Shown: positions 8,640-17,223 of the stretch, piece by piece
How positions within the stretch are numbered: position 1 is the stretch's first letter
How the letters are laid out: each line of letters opens with the position of its first letter
Assembly (NCBI GenBank): GCA_019449415.1
Contig: JAGRPP010000026.1
Coordinates: forward strand, 97,801 to 161,800
DNA from: Geothrix sp.
GTDB taxonomy: Bacteria > Acidobacteriota > Holophagae > Holophagales > Holophagaceae
Reading direction: 5' to 3'
DNA: 64,000 bases
Program-made: the position numbers and the translations under genes
Notes under the pieces: generated by a model
What the model was told of the DNA's origin: nothing
Databases searched by the model: none
Seen by the model: the letters and a program-made list of their open reading frames with translations, nothing else

Positions 8640-8780
8640 ATGACCACCCATGCCCACCACCACCCGCACCCCCATCTGCCCCTGCGCTTCTTCCCGGTGG
8701 AGCACCCCTACGCCGGGGATTGGCTCCTGGTGGCCGCGGGCACCCTGGCCGCCCTGCTGCTCTGGTATTGGAACTCCTGA
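8640..8780 (+). CDS. Mini membrane protein B (46 aa), His-rich N-terminus
   Basis: Small frame preceded by TTGGAGG at a good distance from the ATG. The N-terminus is histidine-rich (MTTHAHHHPHPH), followed by LRFFPVEHPYAG and a single hydrophobic helix, DWLLVAAGTLAALLLWYW. The helix aligns with that of the 38-residue protein 90 bases upstream, so the two look like tandem paralogues. The His cluster could bind a metal. That is only a suggestion, as no function is known. Confidence 0.55.
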   Translation: MTTHAHHHPHPHLPLRFFPVEHPYAGDWLLVAAGTLAALLLWYWNS

Positions 8781-8808
8781 CGAACCCCGCCCCCATGACC
8801 TGGAGGCT

Positions 8809-8835
8809 CGACAGCCGCCCCGGTTCCGCTAGAAT
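8809..8835 (+). promoter_or_regulatory. Putative promoter of tRNA-Val
   Basis: TCGACA (8809-8814) and TAGAAT (8830-8835) are separated by 15 bases, one or two short of ideal. The predicted start falls a few bases before the tRNA at 8848. The -10 element is close to consensus. Confidence 0.4.
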
Positions 8836-8847
8836 GGAGCTTCGCGC

Positions 8848-8922
<75 letters not shown>

Positions 8923-8925
8923 ACG

Positions 8926-8948
8926 AAAGGCCGCTTTTGCGGCCTTTT
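8926..8948 (+). terminator. Rho-independent terminator after tRNA-Val
   Basis: AAAGGCCGC, loop TTTT, GCGGCCTTTT: a 9-bp perfect stem ending in a T run. The A-rich 5' flank means it can also serve the convergent gene that ends at 8965. Confidence 0.85.
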
Positions 8949-8964
8949 CTGCATTCCCGCTTGG

Positions 8965-11900
8965 TCAGAACTGGAATCCCGCCGAGATCAGCAGGCTCTT
9001 CAGCTGGGTGTCCCGCTCGTTCTGAGTCCGGGGGCGGCCCAGGATGCGCTTCCAGTCGGCGGCGTACTCGAGCTTGAGGGGAAAACCCAGCTTCAGGATC
9101 AGGCCCGCGCCCAGCGTGGTGCGAAGGGCCGGGAAGGACGGGCGGATGCGCTTTTGGGGGTCGGTCGGGTCGGTCTCAGTGGTCAGGCTGCGGTAGACCT
9201 GGCCGCTGTCCACGAAGACCTCCGCCCACACGCTCTGCATGCCGAAGAGGGGGAAGCGGTACTCGAGGTTCACGACCACCAGGGCTTGGCCGCCCAGGGG
9301 GATGGGCTGGGCCAGTTCGTGGCCCAGCGAATCCGTCCGCTGGATGTCGCCCAGCATGTCCGGTTCCACGCCACGGACGGTGAAGGAGCCGCCCCCGAAG
9401 AACCGTTCGGACAGGGGAAGGTCCTTGGCGGACTGGGCCGTGGGCCGCGCGAGCCCCAGGCGGGCGCTGGCCATGACCACCCCGTTTTCCGCATGGAAAC
9501 CCACGGGCCAGTTCCACTGGTGCCGCAAGTCCAGCTTCACGAAGCTGCTGTTGGTGGAGGTGCCGAATACCTGATTGGCCAGTTCCAGCTTGCCGAGGAA
9601 GAAGGTGCCCTGGGTGGGATCGTAGGGTCGATCCCGGCGGTCCACCGCCACCTGGAGATAAGGGGCGGAGATGATGCTCCGGTCGGGCGTCCGCGCGATG
9701 AGGACGAGGTCCTCTTTGCGGTAGAGCGGATGCCCGTCGCTGTCGGTGTTGGCGGCCACCTCCACCCGCTCGAAGCGGTAGCCCAGCTGCACCACCTGCA
9801 CCGGGCTGATCTTCCACTCCAGGCTCGGCGTGAAGCGCCGGCGGCGCGCGAAGAAGGCGGCCCGGGCCTCCTCGATGTAGGCGCCTTCGACCCGGAACCG
9901 CGTCTTCGGCGCCAGCAGCGCATCCAGGGAGCCGGGCAGGAACCAGGGATCGGTGTAGCCGAGGCTGTAGCTGTCCACGGACCGCTTGATCTCGCCCGTG
10001 GGGAAGGCCCGCCGCAGGAAGGGGCTGTCGAGGGTCTGATCGCCGGCCCGCAGGCCGGCATCCAGGGTTCGTCCCATGCCGCCCACATTCAGCCGCTGCG
10101 CGTTCAGGCCGAAGTGGTAGCCCTGGGTCTTGTCGTAGCCGAAGGCTTCCGAGAACACCCAGGGGCTGCGCTCCTGCAGGCGCACGGCCAGGTCCCCGCG
10201 CTGCCAAGGCTCCTGTTCCTGATCGGGCAGATCCTTCAAGGTGAGCAGGTCCACGCGCTGGAACGCGCCCAGGCCGCCCAGCTGGATCTGGCCCTGATCG
10301 AGTCTCGCGGGATCCAGCGGACTGCCGGGAGCCAGCTCCGTTTCGCGGAGCACGGCCTCCGCGCGCGTGCGGTCGGCGCCCTGGACGACCAGGCGGCGGA
10401 CGCGATCCAGAGGCTGGGCCGGCACCTGCACCCGCACCACCGGCTGGGACCCGTCATCCTCGAAAGCCAGCCGCACCTGGGGGTTGGCGGCCCCGGCCGA
10501 AGCGAGGCGGCGGCGGAGGTCGGAGACCACCAGGGCCAGGTCGTTCCGCACCAGGGGCAGCGCGGGCTTGAAGGTCAGGCGCGCTCCGCCGGCGGTCCCT
10601 TCCAGATGCCCCTCGAAGCCCTGGAGATGCCGGCGGTCAGAGCGGTAGTCCGTCGTGCCGCGCACCGGAACGGGCTGATCCGACAACGCCAGCAGCAGGC
10701 TCTTGGCCAGCTGATCCCGAGGGAAGGCGGGATCGGCCGGGAGTTCCAGCACCAGTGCATCGAGGAAGCGGCGCTGCCCCTCGCGGATGATGAGGCGCAC
10801 ATCCACGGAGCCGTCCTTGCCGACTTCCACGCGCCGCCGCACCCGCACTTCCGGGAAGCCGCGCTGAAGGTAGTGGGCGGTGAGGCGATCCTCCAGGGCC
10901 TTCATGGCCTCGGTCTTGGCGTGCGGGGGCAGAAGCAGGAAGCGCTTCGGCAGACGGACGGCGGCCTGCAGCTCGTCGTCGGAGAGTTCGCGGTTCCCTT
11001 CGAAGGTGACCCGGCCGAGAACCTTGCGGGGCCCGGGAACCACGGTGTAGGTGATGACCACGGCCTCGGGGCGCTCCTGGGTCCCGGCCGTGACCTCGCG
11101 GACATAAGTCACCTGGGCTTCAGGGTGGCCCTGGTCGCGGTAGTAGCCCGTGATCCGACCGGCGCCTTCGTCCAGCAGGCTCGGCGAATAGCGCTCGGCG
11201 CGGGCCATGGGCACGAATTCCGACAGCCGGGGCCGGCCGCCCCACAAGGGCCCCAGGAGGCTGAGCCCCTTCGCCTTCAGCGCGACCTTGGGCCCGGGTT
11301 TGATCTCCAGGATCATCACGCCGTCTTCGTTTTCCACCGGCAGCAGACGGACCGAGCCTTCCAGCCGCTTGTCCTTCACCAGCCGCTGGCGCAGGCGGCG
11401 CTGGGCTTCCCGCTGGACGGCGGGGGTCCAGTGGGTTCGCCCCGGCACGATCCCCGCGATCTTAAGCAGAGCCTCGCGCACATAGGGCGCGGGGTCGCCT
11501 TCGAGGCGCACCTCCTGGATGACCCGGGGCGCCCCAAGACTCAAGATCAGCCGGAGCTTCCGACCCCCGGCCTCCACCACGGTACTGACTTTGGCGCGGC
11601 GGTATCCCGCCTCCCGCAGCTGCTGCTCCGAGTCCCTTTCCAGGGCCTCCAGCCGCTGGGCGCCCAGGCGCTGGCCCTTCCTCAGGTCCACCGGAAGGGA
11701 CTTCCGCAGGTCGGCCGGAAGCGGGTCCCCCTCCCAGCGCCACTCGGCGACCGGGACCAGGGGATCGAGGCGCAGGAGAACCTCTCCACCAGCCCCGAGG
11801 CTTCCCTCCACGGCGCGATAGCGATCCACCAGACGCACCGCCGCCAGGGCCCGTTGAAAGGCCGCCGGATCCACCACTTGGCCCGGCTGCAAGCCGAGGG

Positions 11901-12039
11901 CCGCCCGGGCGAACCGGCGATCATCCTCATCGCCGCCTTCGATCCGGATGGAGGCCACGGGAGACGACACTGCAGCCTCCTGACCCGCGGCTGGCGCCAG
12001 GATCAGGAGGCTGCAACCCAGGGCGGCGCGGACGCGCAC
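8965..12039 (-). CDS. BamA/TamA-family outer-membrane assembly protein
   Basis: Omp85-type protein of 1024 residues. It has a signal peptide (MRVRAALGCSLLILAPAAGQ), a long periplasmic part with several POTRA-like repeats (for example IQEVRLEGDPAPYVREALLKIAGIVPG, LGRVTFEGNRELSDDELQAAVRLP and VRRLVVQGADRTRAEAVLRETELAPG), then a 16-strand-type barrel from about residue 620. The barrel contains ERFFGGGSFTVRGVEPD, which holds the conserved G-x-R-G motif of the family, and it ends in the terminal Phe (SAGFQF) recognised by the BAM machinery. It could insert outer-membrane proteins (BamA) or be a TamA-like paralogue. The extra N-terminal length and the lack of lpx or skp neighbours make TamA-like plausible. 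Confidence 0.85.
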   Translation of the reverse strand: MRVRAALGCSLLILAPAAGQEAAVSSPVASIRIEGGDEDDRRFARAALGLQPGQVVDPAAFQRALAAVRLVDRYRAVEGSLGAGGEVLLRLDPLVPVAEWRWEGDPLPADLRKSLPVDLRKGQRLGAQRLEALERDSEQQLREAGYRRAKVSTVVEAGGRKLRLILSLGAPRVIQEVRLEGDPAPYVREALLKIAGIVPGRTHWTPAVQREAQRRLRQRLVKDKRLEGSVRLLPVENEDGVMILEIKPGPKVALKAKGLSLLGPLWGGRPRLSEFVPMARAERYSPSLLDEGAGRITGYYRDQGHPEAQVTYVREVTAGTQERPEAVVITYTVVPGPRKVLGRVTFEGNRELSDDELQAAVRLPKRFLLLPPHAKTEAMKALEDRLTAHYLQRGFPEVRVRRRVEVGKDGSVDVRLIIREGQRRFLDALVLELPADPAFPRDQLAKSLLLALSDQPVPVRGTTDYRSDRRHLQGFEGHLEGTAGGARLTFKPALPLVRNDLALVVSDLRRRLASAGAANPQVRLAFEDDGSQPVVRVQVPAQPLDRVRRLVVQGADRTRAEAVLRETELAPGSPLDPARLDQGQIQLGGLGAFQRVDLLTLKDLPDQEQEPWQRGDLAVRLQERSPWVFSEAFGYDKTQGYHFGLNAQRLNVGGMGRTLDAGLRAGDQTLDSPFLRRAFPTGEIKRSVDSYSLGYTDPWFLPGSLDALLAPKTRFRVEGAYIEEARAAFFARRRRFTPSLEWKISPVQVVQLGYRFERVEVAANTDSDGHPLYRKEDLVLIARTPDRSIISAPYLQVAVDRRDRPYDPTQGTFFLGKLELANQVFGTSTNSSFVKLDLRHQWNWPVGFHAENGVVMASARLGLARPTAQSAKDLPLSERFFGGGSFTVRGVEPDMLGDIQRTDSLGHELAQPIPLGGQALVVVNLEYRFPLFGMQSVWAEVFVDSGQVYRSLTTETDPTDPQKRIRPSFPALRTTLGAGLILKLGFPLKLEYAADWKRILGRPRTQNERDTQLKSLLISAGFQF

Positions 12040-12043
12040 CGGC

Positions 12044-12379
12044 TCAGAATCCGGCCAGGGCTTCGTCCTCGGTGTCCTTCACTTCAAAGACCGAGTGCAG
12101 GCTGGTCATCTTGATGAGGCTGAAGATCTTGGAGCTCATGCCGCAGATGCGCAGCTCACCGCCCTTGCCCTTGATGGAGGTGAAGCAGCCCACCAACTCG
12201 CCCACGCCTGAAGAATCCAGGTAGCTCACTTTGCTGAAGTTGATCACGATCTTGCGGGCGCCGTTCGTCAGGGAGGTGCGAACTGCCTCCCCCAGCTCCT
12301 GGTCGCCATCACCCAGGGTGATCTTGCCTTCGGGGTAGAGGATCAGCACATCGTTGTGCTTGCGGGTATTCATGATCAT
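12044..12379 (-). CDS. STAS-domain anti-sigma factor antagonist
   Basis: A 111-residue single STAS domain of the SpoIIAA/RsbV kind: VLILYPEGKITLGDGDQELGEAVR, then INFSKVSYLDSSGVGELVGCF, where the DSSG serine is the usual phosphorylation site, and a C-terminal SIFEV-like segment. Such proteins free an anti-sigma factor or join partner-switch complexes. The start at 12379 follows CGAGG, with the ATG at 12373 as an alternative. It ends 4 bases before the BamA/TamA-like gene, so the two are probably co-transcribed. It is divergent from flgB. Confidence 0.88.
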   Translation of the reverse strand: MIMNTRKHNDVLILYPEGKITLGDGDQELGEAVRTSLTNGARKIVINFSKVSYLDSSGVGELVGCFTSIKGKGGELRICGMSSKIFSLIKMTSLHSVFEVKDTEDEALAGF

Positions 12380-12463
12380 GGGGGCCTCGAGGTGAGCGGT
12401 AAGTGTAGCAAAGGTGCCAAGGTGCGGCGCAAGTCCATCCCCAGGTGGGCACCCGGCAAGGTT

Positions 12464-12481
12464 CCGGCACGGGGTCTGCAT
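12464..12481 (+). promoter_or_regulatory. Sigma-54 promoter upstream of flgB
   Basis: GGCACG at 12466-12471 and TGCA at 12477-12480 keep the diagnostic GG-N10-GC spacing (GG 12466-12467, GC 12478-12479). Nearly all positions match the -24/-12 consensus TGGCACG-N4-TTGCW. The expected start lies about 12490, some 40 bases before the flgB ATG at 12531. Sigma-54 control of rod/basal-body operons is common in polar flagellates. Confidence 0.65.
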
Positions 12482-12530
12482 CCTCCTCCCCAGAAGCCGG
12501 GTCCGCCCGGCCCATTCTGCAGGGTGCTCC

Positions 12531-12950
12531 ATGTTCGATCTCATCAGCGGCAACGGCATGATCCAGACCATGGATCGAGGCCTGACGCTGGCTTCCAAGC
12601 GCCAGACACTCATCGCCTCCAACTTGGCGAACCTGGATACCCCCGGGTACCGGACCCGGGATTTCAGCTTTGAGGGCGCCATGAAGGCGGCCCTTGATGG
12701 GCAATCTTCGCCCAACGCCATGAAGACCACCCACCCCATGCACCTCCAGGGCAGCGGGAGCGAGTCCCTGCCGCCCAGCACCGATCCCCTGCGGCCCAGC
12801 TCTGAGCGCAACGATGGCAACGATGTGAGCCTGGACCGGGAGAACATGCTGCTTTCCCGCACCCAGACCACCTACCAGAGCGCCTCCACCTTCATGCAGG
12901 TCGAGCTTCGGAAGCTCTACTCCCTCATCCGAGAAGCGAGTGCGCACTGA
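12531..12950 (+). CDS. flgB: Flagellar proximal rod protein FlgB
   Basis: Rod subunit of 139 residues exported by the flagellar type III system. It has the family signature ASNLANLDTPGYRTRDFSFEGAM at residues 28-50 and a C-terminal helix (QSASTFMQVELRKLYSLIREA). The ATG at 12531 is chosen because it begins the conserved N-terminal helix (MFDLISGNGMIQTMDRGL). It opens the large flagellar block behind the sigma-54 promoter and overlaps flgC by one base. Confidence 0.96.
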   Translation: MFDLISGNGMIQTMDRGLTLASKRQTLIASNLANLDTPGYRTRDFSFEGAMKAALDGQSSPNAMKTTHPMHLQGSGSESLPPSTDPLRPSSERNDGNDVSLDRENMLLSRTQTTYQSASTFMQVELRKLYSLIREASAH

Positions 12951-13369
12951 TGAGCATCCCCCAGATCCTCGACATCGCCAGCACCGGCATGGCCGCCCAG
13001 CGGCTCCGGGTGCAGCTCATCGCCTCGAACATCGCCAACAGCGAGACCACCCGCACGAAGGAAGGCGGACCCTACCGCCGCAAGGACGCGGTCTTCCAGT
13101 CCGAGAACCTCGGCTTCTCCGGCGCCCTGGCCGCGGCCGGCGTGAAGGTCGCCTCCATCCAGACCAGCCAGGAGCCCTTCCTGACCCGCCTGGAGCCCGG
13201 ACACCCGGATGCCGACGCCGATGGCGTGGTGAGCTACCCCAATGTCAATCCCGTGGAGGAGATGGTGAACCTCACCGAGGCCAGCCGGGCCTACGAGGCC
13301 AACATCGCCGTGGTCCGCGCCGCCAAGACCATGGCCACCTCCGCCCTGGAGATCCTCCGCGTGCAGTAG
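12950..13369 (+). CDS. flgC: Flagellar proximal rod protein FlgC
   Basis: Rod protein of 139 residues. The N-terminal rod motif is IASTGMAAQRLRVQLIASNIANSETTRTKEGGPYRRKDAVF. The C-terminal part, VSYPNVNPVEEMVNLTEASRAYEANIAVVRAAKTM, is diagnostic of FlgC/FlgG-type proteins. Its start overlaps the flgB stop (TGATG), indicating translational coupling. Confidence 0.97.
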   Translation: MSIPQILDIASTGMAAQRLRVQLIASNIANSETTRTKEGGPYRRKDAVFQSENLGFSGALAAAGVKVASIQTSQEPFLTRLEPGHPDADADGVVSYPNVNPVEEMVNLTEASRAYEANIAVVRAAKTMATSALEILRVQ

Positions 13370-13446
13370 CCTGTCGGATTTTCGACTTGCCCCTTTCCAG
13401 CCCCCGACCGATCGTGTGAATGGCCTTACCTCTCTGAGCCGACCCC

Positions 13447-13764
13447 ATGGACCCACTCCAGAACCTCCCCCCGCTGTCCCCCCTCAGCCCCGTGTCCGGA
13501 ACCGCGAAGCCCGGCCAGGGCGGCGTGGGCGGAACGGAAGGGGACCTGAACTTCGGCGACCTCCTCAAGCAGGCCATGCAGGAGGTGAACCAGGTTTCGG
13601 CCCAGGCCGAAGGTGAGGCACGGAACTTGATGACAGGGGAGAGTGCAGACATGCACACGGCCATGCTGGCAGTCCAGAAGGCCGATTTAAGCTTCCAGAT
13701 GATGATGGCCGTGCGATCCAAGCTGATCGACGCCTACCGCGAGGTCATGCGCATGCAGATGTAG
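13447..13764 (+). CDS. fliE: Flagellar hook-basal body adaptor FliE
   Basis: Links the MS-ring to the rod. The 105-residue length is typical. The N-terminal 35 residues are Pro/Gly-rich and variable. The conserved region is FGDLLKQAMQEVNQVSAQAEGEARNLMTGESADMHTAMLAVQKADLSFQMMMAVRSKLIDAYREVMRMQM. It sits after flgC with a 77-base gap in which I see no convincing promoter. Confidence 0.95.
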   Translation: MDPLQNLPPLSPLSPVSGTAKPGQGGVGGTEGDLNFGDLLKQAMQEVNQVSAQAEGEARNLMTGESADMHTAMLAVQKADLSFQMMMAVRSKLIDAYREVMRMQM

Positions 13765-13814
13765 CGCTGGCCGAGCTTTCCGGCGCGGCCTCATCCCCTG
13801 ACTGAGGAACGCCT

Positions 13815-15494
13815 ATGGCCGGGGAAACGAACCTCGCGGAACAACTGACCAGCGCCTTCAAGGGCATGAGCGCCACCCAGCGCGTCATGGTGGCCGCCAT
13901 TTCCCTGACAGTGCTCATGGCCCTCGGCGGCCTGGGGATCTGGGCGGGCCAGGAATCCAAGAGCATCCTGGCGGCCAACATCTCGCCCCAGGAGGCCAGC
14001 TCCATCGTGGCCCAGCTGGACAAGATGCAGGTCCCCTACGAGCTCAGCTCGGACCAGCGGACCATCCTCGTGCCGGAAAGCAAGGTCGGCTCCCTGCGCC
14101 TGAAGTTCGCCGGCGACGGTCTGCTGTCGGGCGACAAGCTGGGCTTCGAGAAGCTCGAGAACGCGGGCCTCGGCACCACGGATTTCTCCCAGAAGGTGAT
14201 CCACCGGCGGGCCATGGAGGCCCAGCTGGCCAAGACCATCATGAGCCTCCAGCAGGTCTCCGAGGCCACCGTCCACATCACCCCTTCCAACGACAGCCCC
14301 TTCCTCACCGACAAGGAAGACGCCAAGGCCAGCGTGCTGCTCAAGCTGCGCGGCGCCCGCATCCTTCCCGACGAGAACACCCAGGCCATCGTGAACCTCG
14401 TGGCGGCCAGCGTGGAGGGCCTCAAGCCCGAACAGGTCGTGATCATCGATCAGTACAGCCGCATCCTCTCCCGCACCGGCCGCGATCCCATGGTGGGCGC
14501 CAGCGATGCCCAGAAGAAGGTCGCCCGCGAGGAGGAGGACCACCTCGTCCGCCGGGTCACCGACATGCTCGAACCCGTGGTGGGTATCGGCAAGGTGCGC
14601 GCCACCGCCCATGTGGATCTGGACTTCGACAAGGTGAAGATCAACGAGGAGAAATTCGACCCCCAGGGCCAGGTGGAACGCAGCGTCCAGCAGAAGGACG
14701 AGAAGGTCCAGAAGCGCGATTCCGGCGCCGGCGTCCCCGGGACCGCCAGCAATGTGGCGCCGGCCAACGCCACCGCCACGGCCGGCATGGTGGAGAGCTC
14801 CGAGAAGAAGGAGACCACCACCAACTATGAGATCACCAAGACCGTGTCCGCCACCGAGCGGGCCACGGGTTCCGTGAAGCGCGTGACCCTGGCCGTGATC
14901 GTGGATCACCTTGGCACCTGGGAGAAGGATCCCAAGGGCGAGCCCGTGCTCAAGCAGACGCCGCGGTCCGCAGACGAGCTCAAGAAGATCCGCGACCAAG
15001 TGGCCGCCGCCGTGGGCATCCAGCCCAAGCGTGGCGACGAGCTCACCGTGGAGAACATGGCCTTCGCCACCCTGCAGGTGAATCCCAAGGAAGAGGCCGA
15101 GGCGAAGAAGCAGTTCTGGGTCGACCTGGTCCGCCAGTTCGCCCCCAGCATCATCTACGCCGTGCTCGGCCTGGCGGTGTTCTTCATGATCATCCTGCCC
15201 ATGCTCAAGCGCATGTCCGCGGCCATCAACCGGCCCACCCCCCTGCGGGTCGCCAGCGCCGAGGGCGAAGGCGCCACGGGCGGCAGCAGCTCCCCCCGCA
15301 AGCCCGTGCAGGTGAAGTCCATGTCGGAGATCGAGGCCGAGATCGAGGCCGAGCTGAATGCCGATGCGGCCTTCAGCGCCCCCGAGGCCCGGCGCCGCGA
15401 GCTCATCCGGAAGCGGCTCCAGGAGGGCTCCCACGAAGATCCGGAAACCATGGCCTCGCTGGTGCGGTCCTGGCTTCTCGAAGAAGGAAGGTAG
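13815..15494 (+). CDS. fliF: Flagellar MS-ring protein FliF
   Basis: Membrane ring on which the flagellum is built, 559 residues. The first transmembrane helix is at about 23-43 and the second near 445-465. Between them lie the YscJ/FliF ring-building domains (NISPQEASSIVAQLDKMQVPYE, then the KVIHRRAMEAQLAKTIMSLQQVSEATVHI region) and a Gly/Ala-rich loop. The C-terminal cytoplasmic tail (EARRRELIRKRLQEGSHEDPETMASLVRSWLLEE) is the FliG-binding segment. fliG follows after 3 bases. Confidence 0.97.
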   Translation: MAGETNLAEQLTSAFKGMSATQRVMVAAISLTVLMALGGLGIWAGQESKSILAANISPQEASSIVAQLDKMQVPYELSSDQRTILVPESKVGSLRLKFAGDGLLSGDKLGFEKLENAGLGTTDFSQKVIHRRAMEAQLAKTIMSLQQVSEATVHITPSNDSPFLTDKEDAKASVLLKLRGARILPDENTQAIVNLVAASVEGLKPEQVVIIDQYSRILSRTGRDPMVGASDAQKKVAREEEDHLVRRVTDMLEPVVGIGKVRATAHVDLDFDKVKINEEKFDPQGQVERSVQQKDEKVQKRDSGAGVPGTASNVAPANATATAGMVESSEKKETTTNYEITKTVSATERATGSVKRVTLAVIVDHLGTWEKDPKGEPVLKQTPRSADELKKIRDQVAAAVGIQPKRGDELTVENMAFATLQVNPKEEAEAKKQFWVDLVRQFAPSIIYAVLGLAVFFMIILPMLKRMSAAINRPTPLRVASAEGEGATGGSSSPRKPVQVKSMSEIEAEIEAELNADAAFSAPEARRRELIRKRLQEGSHEDPETMASLVRSWLLEEGR

Positions 15495-15497
15495 GCC

Positions 15498-16502
15498 ATG
15501 GCGAAGCTGACCGGCATGCAGAAGGCCGCCGTGCTCATGGTTTCCCTGGGCGACGAGACCGCCGCGAGCATCTTCAAATACCTCGAAGAGGATGAAATCC
15601 AGACGATCTCCCGCGAGATCGCCATCACCAAGCATGTGCAGCCCGAAGTCGCGGAAGAGGTCATGGAGGAGTTCCACACCATGACCCAGGCCCGCAGCTA
15701 CATCAGCCAGGGCGGCATCGAGTACGCCAAGAAGCTGCTCATCAAGTCCGTGGGCCCCGAAGTGGCCCGCAAGATCATCGACCGCCTCGTGAAGGCCCTG
15801 GAATCCAGCGCGGGCTTCACCAGCCTGGAGCGCGCCAATCCCCAGCAGCTGTCGAAATTCATCCAGAACGAGCACCCGCAGACCATCGCCCTCATCCTGG
15901 CCCACCTGAACGCCTCGCAGGCCGCAGAGCTCATCTCCAGCCTGCCCGAAGCCCTGCGCAGCGATGTGGCCATGCGCATGGCCAGCCTCCAGGAGATCAG
16001 TCCCGAGGTGGTGCGCCGCATCAGCCTCATCCTCGAGCAGAAGCTGGAGGCCCTGGGTTCCTTCGCGACGGAAGCCTACGGCGGCGTCCGGGCCGTGGCG
16101 GAGCTCTTCAACCGCATGGACCGCAACACCGGCCGCGCCGTGCTGGAGAAGATCGAGACCGAAAACCCCCAGCTGGCCGCCAGCATCCGCGACCTCATGT
16201 TCGTCTTCGACGACATCCTGCTCATCGACGACAACGGCATCACCGAGATCCTCAAGCGCGCGGACAAGAAGACCCTCACCATCGCCCTCAAGGGCACCAG
16301 CGAGGAGCTGCAGAACCAGTTCTTCCGCAACATGTCCAGCCGCGCCGTAGAGCTCATGAAGGAAGAGATGGAGTTCATGGGCCCCGTGAAGCTGAAGGAT
16401 GTGGAGAAGTCCCAGCACGAAGTGGTGGAAATCGTCCGCCAGCTGGAAGAGGAAGGCGTCATCAGCATCGGCGGTGGCGGGGGCGAGGACTATGTCACAT
16501 AA
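15498..16502 (+). CDS. fliG: Flagellar motor switch protein FliG
   Basis: Torque-generating C-ring protein of 334 residues. It has the N-terminal FliF-binding domain (TGMQKAAVLMVSLGDETAASIFKYLEEDEIQTIS), an armadillo middle domain with the EHPQTIALILAHL motif, and a C-terminal domain with the charged motor helix (LMFVFDDILLIDDNGITEILKRADKKTLTIALKG). All landmarks are intact. The fliH start lies within its last 11 bases. Confidence 0.98.
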   Translation: MAKLTGMQKAAVLMVSLGDETAASIFKYLEEDEIQTISREIAITKHVQPEVAEEVMEEFHTMTQARSYISQGGIEYAKKLLIKSVGPEVARKIIDRLVKALESSAGFTSLERANPQQLSKFIQNEHPQTIALILAHLNASQAAELISSLPEALRSDVAMRMASLQEISPEVVRRISLILEQKLEALGSFATEAYGGVRAVAELFNRMDRNTGRAVLEKIETENPQLAASIRDLMFVFDDILLIDDNGITEILKRADKKTLTIALKGTSEELQNQFFRNMSSRAVELMKEEMEFMGPVKLKDVEKSQHEVVEIVRQLEEEGVISIGGGGGEDYVT

Positions 16503-17223
16503 GGGCTTCATCCGGTCTGAAGACATCCAGGGCACCCACCTGGAGGCCTTCCCCTACTTCCCCGTGGACGCGACGCTCAGCCATGGCGGACTCGACGAGG
16601 GCGGAAGCTCCGTGGCCTCAGACCTGGGCGATGAAGCTGCCTCCCAGGTGCCCGTGGAGCAGCGCCTCGTGGACCGCCTCCAGGAAGCCGAGCGCCAGGC
16701 CCAGGACATCGCCCGCCGGGCCTACGAGGAGGGCTTCGCCTCGGGCGAGGCCGAGGGCCGCACCTTCGGTGAGAGCCAATACAAGGGCTACATCCAGCGC
16801 CTGGTGGAACATCTGGATGAGCTGTCCCAGGTGACCCTCGCCCTCCGCGAGGCCCTGAACGAGGAGATGGTGGCCCTGGCCCTGGCCGTGGGCGAGCACC
16901 TGGCCGTCCAGCAGATCGACCGCTCCCCCGGTGCGGTGAAGGCCCTGATGGAAGGCGTGCTGGAGGAGCTTCCCTTTCCGCTGCCCCATGGCCGCCGGGA
17001 GGGAGAAGCGCCTCTGATGGTCTTCCTCAACCCCCAGGATCTCAACCAGGTGGGCGACCAGTTCGTCGGGCACGGCGGCCTGAATCTGACGGCCGACGCC
17101 AGCCTGTCGCGCGGCAGCCTGCGGGCCGAGACGCCCCTGGGCGTCCTCAACGGCAGCCTGGAGGGACGCCGCGAGCGCCTCCTGCAGCTCATCGCCCGCA
17201 TGCGCGAGGACCAGGCCCCATGA
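16492..17223 (+). CDS. fliH: Flagellar export ATPase stator FliH
   Basis: Regulator and stator of the export ATPase FliI, 243 residues. It has a disordered acidic N-terminus, a central helix with the small-residue repeat typical of FliH (ARRAYEEGFASGEAEGRTFGE), and a C-terminal domain related to V-type ATPase subunit E. The ATG at 16492 overlaps fliG by 11 bases. The downstream fliI start overlaps its stop by 4 bases (ATGA), which fixes the frame. Confidence 0.93.
   Translation: MSHKGFIRSEDIQGTHLEAFPYFPVDATLSHGGLDEGGSSVASDLGDEAASQVPVEQRLVDRLQEAERQAQDIARRAYEEGFASGEAEGRTFGESQYKGYIQRLVEHLDELSQVTLALREALNEEMVALALAVGEHLAVQQIDRSPGAVKALMEGVLEELPFPLPHGRREGEAPLMVFLNPQDLNQVGDQFVGHGGLNLTADASLSRGSLRAETPLGVLNGSLEGRRERLLQLIARMREDQAP

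Noticed and set aside
9154..12114. 986-codon frame on the plus strand over the BamA/TamA-like gene
   Set aside because: It is antisense to a clear Omp85 protein with signal peptide and terminal Phe. The composition (His, Gln, Gly, Arg) is typical of a shadow.
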